A DNA stretch of 46,021 nt from Treponema sp. (GTDB lineage: Bacteria; Spirochaetota; Spirochaetia; Treponematales; Treponemataceae). The position numbers and the translations under genes were made by a program. Below are positions 15,972 to 23,325 of this stretch, in pieces. Under the pieces are notes generated by a model, which searched no databases, was not told the origin of the DNA, and saw only the letters and a program-made list of their open reading frames with translations. Every line of letters begins with the position of its first letter. Within the stretch, counting starts at the first letter, position 1. The stretch is from assembly GCA_018385415.1 (NCBI GenBank), contig JAHAZA010000018.1, forward strand, positions 1 through 46,021, given 5' to 3'.

Positions 15972-17234
15972 ATGAAAAAAACAGCAATAGCTTTATTATT
16001 TACTTTTATTATTGCATCAGCAGGATTTACACAGGTACTTAAAACTAAAGGTGTAGAAAATACTCTTTGGACCGGTATGGGAGTTCCAACAGGAACACCA
16101 AATTCTTCAGAAAGAGATTCTTTCAGATGGTATGGCTTTATCGATACTATTCAGGTACGTGCTGATATCAGTAAATTTACAATTGATGGTATGCTGGCAT
16201 GGGGTGCTTTGACATCATGGGACCATAACGAAATCAGTGACTTCACATTTGTTAATACTGCAGCTAAACCTATTGATTTTATGCATCAGCATGATGCTAA
16301 TGGACGCCGTTCAAGTGCATATAATAAGGGTGATGACTCACATGGTAATGATTCCTATTACCTCAACTTTATTTTCCATCCATTGACAGGACTTGATTTT
16401 GGTATGGGAACTCGTCTTGAATGGAGTGTTGGTCCTAATCCAACTTATGGTGGAAATACCTGGGAATTTACAAGTCATGTTCATCAGGGAGATCTCCGCG
16501 AAGGAATTCCTGGTTCTGTTCCAGTTGCTGGTTTTGTAAAATATTCAAATACATACGCACAGAAAGCTCTTGCAGTTCGTTATAAGCATAATGATTTATT
16601 CCAGGTTGGAGCTTCAATTCCTAGTGGATTTACAACTCATGCTCCTGCTGTAAATATTGCTGCAGAAGTAACTCCAATTGATCTTCTTTCTGTAGCTTTT
16701 GCTTATGAAGGACTTTTTGTAGGAGATGGAAATCTTTATGCTGGTGCAACAATAAGATTTACAAGAGATTGTATTCTTGATGGTTATATTGCTTTCAACA
16801 ACATGGGTGATAATTACGGTTCAAATGGTCGCTGGGGAACTGGTGCAGGACTTTTGATTAACTTTTCATCTGTTGGTCTTAGTTTAAGACCAGAAGTTGG
16901 ATTTACATGGTACGGAAATTCTGATTATACAATGGCTACGTACACTGGTGCTAAACTTAACTTTGATTTTAACGGCAAATGTCATTTAGGCTGTTGGGCA
17001 TCCCTTGCATGGGGAGCTGAGAACTCACAGTGGCATAACTCAAACAATATTGATTATCCTATAAAAAAAGATTATACAGGTGGATTTATTTTCAATATTC
17101 GTCCTGAATTCAGTTATGATCTTGATTCAAATAATACACTTGCTGTAACAACAGAGTTCCAGGCACTTACAAATTACAAAAATGAGCAGATTGATTCAAC
17201 TCTTATTGGTATCTACTGGCGTTACAAAAACTAA
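15972..17234 (+). CDS. Porin-like outer-membrane beta-barrel protein
   Basis: 420 aa with a signal peptide ending near AGFTQ. The rest is rich in aromatic and glycine residues in short alternating strands (RWYGFIDTIQVRADISKFTIDGMLAWG, LSLRPEVGFTWYGNSDY) and closes with an aromatic-rich strand (IGIYWRYKN). This is the pattern of spirochaete outer-membrane barrels. No specific family or substrate is recognised. It has a GAGAGG ribosome site and lies alone between two terminators. Confidence 0.75.
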   Translation: MKKTAIALLFTFIIASAGFTQVLKTKGVENTLWTGMGVPTGTPNSSERDSFRWYGFIDTIQVRADISKFTIDGMLAWGALTSWDHNEISDFTFVNTAAKPIDFMHQHDANGRRSSAYNKGDDSHGNDSYYLNFIFHPLTGLDFGMGTRLEWSVGPNPTYGGNTWEFTSHVHQGDLREGIPGSVPVAGFVKYSNTYAQKALAVRYKHNDLFQVGASIPSGFTTHAPAVNIAAEVTPIDLLSVAFAYEGLFVGDGNLYAGATIRFTRDCILDGYIAFNNMGDNYGSNGRWGTGAGLLINFSSVGLSLRPEVGFTWYGNSDYTMATYTGAKLNFDFNGKCHLGCWASLAWGAENSQWHNSNNIDYPIKKDYTGGFIFNIRPEFSYDLDSNNTLAVTTEFQALTNYKNEQIDSTLIGIYWRYKN

Positions 17235-17247
17235 TTTTTAATAAAAA

Positions 17248-17289
17248 AAAGTGCGTCATTGAAGCATATCAGTTTCAGTGACGCACTTT
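17248..17289 (-). terminator. Terminator for pyrE, possibly bidirectional
   Basis: 11-bp stem AAAGTGCGTCA (17248-17258)/TGACGCACTTT (17279-17289). Read on the minus strand it runs into eight T residues, ideal for pyrE; on the plus strand the T run is poor, so it would only weakly end the porin transcript. Confidence 0.85.
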
Positions 17290-17339
17290 AAGACTTTCAA
17301 AAGACAGCTAAATGTCTTATCCAATGATATATTAACGGA

Positions 17340-18026
17340 TTATTTACAGCCCCACTGAGCGTAATATTCATCCATTTCTTTTTTGATTTCATTTGAAATA
17401 AGTCCGGATCCATCTTCTTTATAAAGATATTCAATTACATCGTTCATTGTAACAATTGCTTTTGCAGGGAAACCATATTTTTCTGTAATATTGTCCAATG
17501 CTGACTTAGTTGTATCTGCGGCACGTTCCATTCTGTTGAGGGAAACAATTTCACCGACGATTTTAATAGAACCTTCTTTTGTTTCCTGGGCTTTGATTTT
17601 AGGATATGTTTCTTCAATGGATTTTCCTGAAGTTGTAACATCTTCGATAATTACAACGCGATCTCCATCTTTTAAGTTATAGCCTAAAAGTCCACCTTTA
17701 TCGGCACCGTGATCTTTTTCTTCTTTGCGGTCTGCGCAGTAGCGGAGTTCCTTGTTATATAATTTGCTGTATGCGATACAAGTTGCTACGCTTAAAGGAA
17801 TACCTTTGTAGGCAGGTCCAAAAAGAACATCAAAATCATCTCCAAAATTATCATGAATTGCATGAGCATAGAATTCACCTAATTTTGTAAGCTGAGTTCC
17901 TGTTACATATGCACCAGCATTCATAAAGAAAGGCGAGTGTCTTCCGCTTTTCAAAGTGAAGCTTCCAAATTTAAGAGCATTGCTGCTTACCATAAAGTCA
18001 ATAAATTCTTTCTTGTACTGTTCCAT
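17340..18026 (-). CDS. pyrE: Orotate phosphoribosyltransferase
   Basis: Transfers PRPP to orotate to give OMP in pyrimidine synthesis. 228 aa. FGSFTLKSGRHSPFFMNAG is the orotate-side signature, FGPAYKGIPL binds the pyrophosphate, RKEEKDHG is the catalytic loop, and the PRPP motif is VVIIEDVTTSGKSI. ATG 18026 is preceded by AAGGGAG at about 12 nt. Single-gene unit with its own terminator. Confidence 0.96.
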   Translation of the reverse strand: MEQYKKEFIDFMVSSNALKFGSFTLKSGRHSPFFMNAGAYVTGTQLTKLGEFYAHAIHDNFGDDFDVLFGPAYKGIPLSVATCIAYSKLYNKELRYCADRKEEKDHGADKGGLLGYNLKDGDRVVIIEDVTTSGKSIEETYPKIKAQETKEGSIKIVGEIVSLNRMERAADTTKSALDNITEKYGFPAKAIVTMNDVIEYLYKEDGSGLISNEIKKEMDEYYAQWGCK

Positions 18027-18183
18027 GATTAAATAATACTCCCTTTTCAGATTAATTTCTACTTAAAAGGAAAGATGAAGGAATTGCAAAATTCTCTGTA
18101 AATATATGAAAATTCAAGATTTAGCTAGATTTTACCGATAAGATAAAGATAAGGGAATTTTTTATCCTGATTCTGGAGACAAT

Positions 18184-20451
18184 ATGATACAGCCAATTGT
18201 AGGTATAAAATTAAAAAGTAAACGCTTTGTTTCATTACTTAATGCAAAAGGGCAGATTGCCAAACATGTATTTGTATATCGGGATGATTTTGATGGCGGC
18301 AAAATACCTGTCTTTCTCTGTAAAATGCAGACAGAAGCAAAAATTCAGAAGATCTTCAAAATCGGACAAATTGAAGTTCCAGAAAATTATCTTCAGCAGA
18401 TAAGTGCAAACGCTGACTGTGAAGATGCAAAAAAAAATTTAATCAGAATTACAACGACCTTGAATGATGAAGGCATACTTGCTATCAATGTTGCAATTTC
18501 CCAGAACAAAAAATATAAACCACTTAAACTGTATCAAACAAATGTAATCAGCGAAATTGAAGCTCAGGATTATCAGGATCTTCAGAATAGTCTTCTTGAT
18601 TATGGTGATTTTGTAAAATGTATTTCAACTGATGCAGAACTTCTTCCAGAAGAAGATATTTCAAAAAATGAAATCTTAAAAGAAACAAATTCAAAAGTAA
18701 AAATAGAAAAAAAGAAAAAGAAAGAGAATACTTCTGACGAATATTATGAACTTGCAGAGAAAGCTGAGGAATCTAAAACTTCAGTTGCAGGTAAACTTGT
18801 TGTAAGTGTAATGCTTGTTTTATTTATTGTAGCAGCAAGTATTATTTTAATATTCAGAAAAAATTTTAAAGCCAATCTGGTAGAAAAAGAAAAATTATTT
18901 ACAAACATCATAAATGAAAGAGTTGTAAATGAGATGAATTCTGAAATTGATGAATTAAAGGCAAGAGCTGCATTGTTATTAAAAATGAAGGATAGCGAAA
19001 TTGTAAATTCATTCTTCAGTAGTAATAAAGATATCATTGCATTAATCAGTGATGAAACTGAACTTTTTAATTATGAATATCTGTATGCAAATGGAGTTAA
19101 AGAAGAAAAGTTTCTTGAAGCCGTAAAGGTAAATAAGCAAAGTGCAAGTCGTGCAAAATACGGAAAGACTGTTATAAAAAATGTAAGTCATATTCTTGGC
19201 CATAGAACTGCAGTACTTTTTATTCCATTGGAAAATAAAAAATATTGTTCATTATTCTTTACTGTTGATAAATTTGATGATATCTGTCTTAGTAATGTAG
19301 ATTATGTAAGCTACATTGTTGATAAAAAAGGTTTTATTATTTCTGGAATCGATCCACAGTTAGTTTTAACAAATCAGAATCTTTGTAATGATCCAATGGT
19401 TGCAGCTTATCTAAAAAATAATGAAGAAAAATTTGAATTGACTATTGATGATTCAATTTATGGTTATTTTGCAGAAGTAAGTAATGGAGAATTTGCTGTT
19501 GTAACAACTTGCTCACTTAGTGGTTCATCGAAAAAAGCAATGCACATATCAAGAGAAATTATTTGTCTTGTAATTGCCATAGTGTTACTTGCAATGATAA
19601 TCATATGGTTCATTGGTAAACGTATCAGCGTATGTGCAAAAGCTTTGACAGAAGCAACTAAGAAAATTTCACATGGAGACTTCAATGTTAATTTAAAAAC
19701 TTCCAGTCATGATGAATTGGGAACATTAACAAGAGCCTTTGATAATATGGCAAAATCCCTTATGGTTCGAGATAACGCAAAACGCGCATTAGGAAGATTT
19801 GCTTCTCCATTGCTTGAAGAAAAAGTTCAGAATGGTGAATTAAAACTTGATGGTGAAAATAAATTCTCAACAGTCATGTTTATTGGAATAAGAAATTTCA
19901 ATAATTTAAGTAAACGTTTTAGAGCAGAAGAATTACTGGAATTCTTGAATAATTATTATGATGTAATCAAAAATAATGTTATAAAAAATGGTGGATATAT
20001 TGATAAAGTAATGGGCGATACTGTTATGACAACATGGGGTACACCAGTTTCTTCAGGAACTCCAAAACAGGACGCTGTCAATGCTGTAATGTCTGCTTTA
20101 AAACTTCGTAAAGCAATTATTGATTTTAATGTTGACCTTGAAGCTGCAGGAAAACCACCTGTAACAATTGGCTGTGGTATTAACACTGGTTCGGTTGTGG
20201 CAGGAGAAATCGGTTGTGATGAATTCAGTTCATACACCTGTATTGGTCCTATTGTCAGTATTGCTGCCATGGCTGAAAAATTAAATAAGAAATACGAAAG
20301 TACTATTCTTATTACAGAAAATACATATAATCTCGTAAAAGAATTTGTAAAAATTGAAGAGAAGACTCCTCTTACTAGTCGTGATATTGAAAAAAACATA
20401 AAGCTATTTGCAGTTACAGGTTTAAGTAATGAGGATAAAGATGAAGAATAG
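18184..20451 (+). CDS. Membrane class III cyclase homologue with degenerate active site
   Basis: 755 aa: a ~190-aa cytoplasmic N-terminal region of unknown type, a first transmembrane helix (~200-222), an extracytoplasmic sensor-like domain (~225-455), a second helix (~457-480), a HAMP region (~483-535) and a class III cyclase domain (~560-735). The fold motifs are clear (NGGYIDKVMGD with Lys608 and Asp612; GCGINTGSVVAGEIG). However, the first metal Asp is Gly568 (VMFIGIRNF), and in IGPIVSIAAMAE the purine-selecting Asp is Pro689, the transition-state Asn is Ser692 and the Arg is Met696. It is therefore unlikely to make cAMP alone. GGAG precedes ATG 18184; the FecR-like gene overlaps its 3' end. 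Confidence 0.88.
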   Translation: MIQPIVGIKLKSKRFVSLLNAKGQIAKHVFVYRDDFDGGKIPVFLCKMQTEAKIQKIFKIGQIEVPENYLQQISANADCEDAKKNLIRITTTLNDEGILAINVAISQNKKYKPLKLYQTNVISEIEAQDYQDLQNSLLDYGDFVKCISTDAELLPEEDISKNEILKETNSKVKIEKKKKKENTSDEYYELAEKAEESKTSVAGKLVVSVMLVLFIVAASIILIFRKNFKANLVEKEKLFTNIINERVVNEMNSEIDELKARAALLLKMKDSEIVNSFFSSNKDIIALISDETELFNYEYLYANGVKEEKFLEAVKVNKQSASRAKYGKTVIKNVSHILGHRTAVLFIPLENKKYCSLFFTVDKFDDICLSNVDYVSYIVDKKGFIISGIDPQLVLTNQNLCNDPMVAAYLKNNEEKFELTIDDSIYGYFAEVSNGEFAVVTTCSLSGSSKKAMHISREIICLVIAIVLLAMIIIWFIGKRISVCAKALTEATKKISHGDFNVNLKTSSHDELGTLTRAFDNMAKSLMVRDNAKRALGRFASPLLEEKVQNGELKLDGENKFSTVMFIGIRNFNNLSKRFRAEELLEFLNNYYDVIKNNVIKNGGYIDKVMGDTVMTTWGTPVSSGTPKQDAVNAVMSALKLRKAIIDFNVDLEAAGKPPVTIGCGINTGSVVAGEIGCDEFSSYTCIGPIVSIAAMAEKLNKKYESTILITENTYNLVKEFVKIEEKTPLTSRDIEKNIKLFAVTGLSNEDKDEE

Positions 20452-21325
20452 AAACTCCAAAGATATATTTGTAGTTATTACTTCTCTAATAATATGTATT
20501 TTTGCGCTATATGCTTTCTGGATATTTCATAATTTCAAGGAAGTTAATAATAGGGTAGAAGTTGCATGGATTCATGTGTTAAATGGAAGTTGTTTTATAA
20601 AAAGAGCTGAATCTTCAAAATGGATAAAGGCTTATAATGATTACAATTTATATTTTGAAGATGAAGTAAAGCTTGATTCCGGTTCTGTAGTAGAGCTTCT
20701 ATTTGCAGATGGTCAGAAAGCTGTACTACTTGAAAATTCCTTTGTAGTAGTAACTGAAAATCGAAAAGGAACAGTTCTCAATGTAATTGGAAATTGTGAA
20801 GGTTTGGATTTATCAACTTCATCAGAAGCTATTTATATCAAAACTGAAAATGAAAATATTCTCAAGGTTGATAAAAATTCCTCTGTAAAAATCACAGTAA
20901 AAAAGCAGACGATTGATGCATCTGTTGCCCAGGGAAAACTGCTTGTTATCAATGATGAAGGCGTTGAAAAATCTGTAACACAGGGCAGTGGTTTTGTTCT
21001 TGATTTTGAAGGTGGAATGCAGAGAAAACCTGTGGTTGTAACTTTTCCGCTGAATTATGAATGTTTTACTGAAGATAAGAATGGAACAGTCTTCTTTAAG
21101 TGGAATAAAAATAATACAAATATTCAGTTTGTAAAAATTGAAATTTTTGCTGATAAGAATTTTCAGAAATCAATTCTTGAGAAAATCATCGAAGCAGATA
21201 ATAACAGCTGCCAGATTGTGGTGCCTCAAGGTTTGTACTTCTGGCGTTTTAGTGCAATGGGTAGTGATGGTGCTGTAATTGAAATACCAGAAATATTCCA
21301 GTCAGGAAAAATCTCTGTTAAGTAG
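20441..21325 (+). CDS. FecR-domain membrane protein
   Basis: 294 aa with one N-terminal transmembrane helix (~8-30) and the rest outside the cytoplasm. Residues ~45-180 show the FecR pattern: WIKAYNDYNLYFEDEVKLDSGSVVELLFADGQKAVLLENS, then repeated KVDKNSSVKI and ASVAQGKLLV strands. The C-terminal part (FFKWNKNN, LYFWRFSAMG) looks like an Ig-like domain. ATG 20441 is chosen over the in-frame ATG 20429 because GAGGA lies 6 nt upstream; it overlaps the cyclase stop by 11 bp, showing tight coupling. Probably a partner of the degenerate cyclase. Confidence 0.8.
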   Translation: MKNRNSKDIFVVITSLIICIFALYAFWIFHNFKEVNNRVEVAWIHVLNGSCFIKRAESSKWIKAYNDYNLYFEDEVKLDSGSVVELLFADGQKAVLLENSFVVVTENRKGTVLNVIGNCEGLDLSTSSEAIYIKTENENILKVDKNSSVKITVKKQTIDASVAQGKLLVINDEGVEKSVTQGSGFVLDFEGGMQRKPVVVTFPLNYECFTEDKNGTVFFKWNKNNTNIQFVKIEIFADKNFQKSILEKIIEADNNSCQIVVPQGLYFWRFSAMGSDGAVIEIPEIFQSGKISVK

Positions 21326-21341
21326 ACAGCCCTTTTGTCTC

Positions 21342-21401
21342 TTGTATATTCCCTTTTAATCTGCTAGTATTTACTAATGACATTTTAATTGAAAATGTCA
21401 T
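21342..21401 (+). promoter_or_regulatory. fabD promoter with ATGACA-N13-TGTCAT operator-like repeat
   Basis: TTGTAT (21342-21347), 17 nt, extended -10 TG-C-TAGTAT (-10 at 21365-21370), then 6 nt later ATGACA (21377-21382), 13 nt, TGTCAT (21396-21401). The full arms pair over 11 bp (21376-21386/21392-21402). It could also act as a weak terminator for the FecR gene, but only four T follow. The shared architecture with fabZ and the AMP-binding relic favours an operator. Confidence 0.65.
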
Positions 21402-21442
21402 TTTAAGTGTGGAGAGGTGGGGAATTTCCACTTTATAAATAG

Positions 21443-21470
21443 TATAATTTTAACTGAAACTTTTCAGTTA
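21443..21470 (+). promoter_or_regulatory. Second candidate fabD promoter and palindrome
   Basis: A perfect TATAAT (21443-21448) without a good -35 is followed by a 9-bp palindrome, TAACTGAAA (21451-21459)/TTTCAGTTA (21462-21470), which would cover the start site just upstream of the GGAGG ribosome site. A related AACTGAAA...CAGTT repeat lies at the same place in the acyl-CoA synthetase promoter. Confidence 0.45.
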
Positions 21471-21482
21471 TGGAGGTCAATA

Positions 21483-22436
21483 ATGGCTAAATATGCATTT
21501 TTATTTCCAGGACAGGGCGCACAGGCACCTGGAATGATGAAGGATGTTTGCGAAGCTTATCCTGAATGTAAAAAGGTATTAGACGATGTAAGCGCAATCT
21601 GGGGAAAAGACGTTGCAAAACTTATGTGGGAAGCAGATGCTGCTGAACTTAGCCGCAGTGACAACAGCCAGATGGCAATCACAGCTGCAAGTATCGCAAC
21701 TGTAAAAGCTCTTGAAGCAAAAGGAATTACTCCTGACGCTGTAATGGGATTCTCACTCGGTGAATTCCCTGCTTTGTATGCTGCCGGTGTTTTGAGCTTT
21801 GAAGATGTAATCAAAGTTGTTGCAAAACGTGGTGCTATTATGCAGAAAGTTTGTGAGCAGATTGCTCAAGAAAATGAAGGTCACGCACCTGGAATGACAG
21901 CCGTTATCGGTCTTGGACCTGATCAGGTAAAAGAAATCGCCGGTAAATGTGAAAACGTTTATGCTGCAAATATGAACAGCCCGGTACAGACTGTATTGAG
22001 TGGAACTTTTGACGGCCTTACACAGGCAGAAGCTCTCTGTAAAGAAGCAGGCGCTCGTCGTGCACTTCGTCTTGCTGTTGCAGGACCATTCCACTCACCA
22101 CTTATGCAACGTGCTGCTGATGAATTTGAAAAAGCAATTGCTGATGTAACATTCAACGATCCAAAAATTGCTTTGTTCTCAAATGTAACAGGTAAGCAAG
22201 CAACAAGCGGTGCAGAAATCAAAAAGAATGCAGTTCTTCACTTGATCCAGAGTGTGCTTTGGACAGACGAAGAAAAAGTTCTTCTCGATATGATCAAATC
22301 TTCTGGTGAAGAATGGAAGCTTTATGAACCAGGACCTGGAAAAGTTCTCTCAGGACTTTGGGCAAAATGTGGTCTTGAAATCGGTGAACTTTCTTGTTCA
22401 GAAATCAATACAGCTGAAGCTTTGAATAATCTATAA
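21483..22436 (+). CDS. fabD: Malonyl-CoA:ACP transacylase
   Basis: Loads malonyl groups onto acyl carrier protein for fatty-acid synthesis. 317 aa. FLFPGQGAQAPGM at the N-terminus, nucleophile Ser91 in GFSLGE (family usually GHSLGE), Arg116 in AKRGAIMQ that holds the malonyl carboxylate, and His204 in GPFHSPLM. ATG 21483 follows GGAGG; the open frame extends further upstream to 21417 but only through the promoter/palindrome region. fabG follows 23 nt downstream in the same operon. Confidence 0.95.
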   Translation: MAKYAFLFPGQGAQAPGMMKDVCEAYPECKKVLDDVSAIWGKDVAKLMWEADAAELSRSDNSQMAITAASIATVKALEAKGITPDAVMGFSLGEFPALYAAGVLSFEDVIKVVAKRGAIMQKVCEQIAQENEGHAPGMTAVIGLGPDQVKEIAGKCENVYAANMNSPVQTVLSGTFDGLTQAEALCKEAGARRALRLAVAGPFHSPLMQRAADEFEKAIADVTFNDPKIALFSNVTGKQATSGAEIKKNAVLHLIQSVLWTDEEKVLLDMIKSSGEEWKLYEPGPGKVLSGLWAKCGLEIGELSCSEINTAEALNNL

Positions 22437-22459
22437 TTTATAATTAGGAGAAACAAATT

Positions 22460-23206
22460 ATGAAAATGCTTGAAAATAAAAAAGCTCTTATCACAGGCTC
22501 AAGCCGTGGTATCGGTAAGAAAATCGTAGAAGTATTCCTGGCAAACGGATGTGAAGTTTGGGGACTTTGTACAAAACCTTCTAAAGCAAAAGAAGAACTT
22601 GAAAAATGTGCTGCTGAAAACGGTGTAGCATTCCATGAAATCTGCTGTAACTGTGGTGACACAGAAGCTCTTAAAGAATGCATTAAGGCTGCTCTTGAAA
22701 GCTCTGGCGGATTTGATGTTCTCGTTAATAACGCTGGTATTACTCGCGATGGTCTTTCATTCGCTATGCCAATGGAAAACTGGAATGATGTAATCAATGT
22801 AAACCTTACAGCTCCATTCGTAATCAACCAGATCGTATCTTACGACATGATCCACAGAAAGAAGGGTTCTATTATCAACATGTCTTCTATCTCAGGGGTA
22901 CACGGAGAAGCAGGACAGGTTAACTACTCAGCATCAAAAGCTGGTCTTATCGGTATGACAAAAGCTCTTGCAAAAGAAATCGGTAAGAGAAAAGTTCGCG
23001 TAAATGCAGTTGCTCCTGGATTTATCGCAACAGAAATGACAGATGCTGTTCCAGAAAACATTAGAAACGAATGGGTAAAAATTATTCCAATGAACCGTGC
23101 TGGAACTGTAGAAGAAGTTGCAGGCGTTTGCTTGTTCCTTGCTTCAGACCTTTCTACATACGTAACAGGTCAGGTAATCGGTGTTGACGGTGGTATGGGG
23201 GCTTAA
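22460..23206 (+). CDS. fabG: 3-oxoacyl-ACP reductase
   Basis: NADPH-dependent reduction of 3-oxoacyl-ACP, second gene of the fabD-fabG operon. 248 aa short-chain dehydrogenase: cofactor motif ITGSSRGIG (11-19), NNAG (90-93), and the active-site set Asn115, Ser143, Tyr156 and Lys160 (YSASK), followed by VAPGFIATEMT. It ends VTGQVIGVDGGMGA as FabG does. GGAG lies 9 nt before ATG 22460. The fabD neighbour makes fatty-acid synthesis the likely role over other SDR functions. Confidence 0.94.
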   Translation: MKMLENKKALITGSSRGIGKKIVEVFLANGCEVWGLCTKPSKAKEELEKCAAENGVAFHEICCNCGDTEALKECIKAALESSGGFDVLVNNAGITRDGLSFAMPMENWNDVINVNLTAPFVINQIVSYDMIHRKKGSIINMSSISGVHGEAGQVNYSASKAGLIGMTKALAKEIGKRKVRVNAVAPGFIATEMTDAVPENIRNEWVKIIPMNRAGTVEEVAGVCLFLASDLSTYVTGQVIGVDGGMGA

Positions 23207-23210
23207 ATAT

Positions 23211-23292
23211 TAAAAATTCCATCCATGGAATTTTTAGATAAATAATAAATCCTCTTTTTACAGTGTTAGTGTAAAAAGAGGATTTTTTTTTT
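23211..23292 (+). terminator. Palindrome plus intrinsic terminator after fabG
   Basis: A 12-bp palindrome (TAAAAATTCCAT/ATGGAATTTTTA, 23211-23236) is followed by a 14-bp stem AATCCTCTTTTTAC (23248-23261)/GTAAAAAGAGGATT (23271-23284) and ten T. The second element is a strong plus-strand terminator; it gives no T run on the minus strand, so the convergent cyclase gene is not obviously served by it. Confidence 0.9.
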
Positions 23293-23325
23293 AATGGAAT
23301 AGTTTTATTTTTTGTCTGATATATT

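Noticed and set aside
21417..21482. Longer fabD start at 21417
   Set aside because: The extension runs through the TATAAT and palindrome, has no family similarity, and GGAGG lies correctly before ATG 21483.
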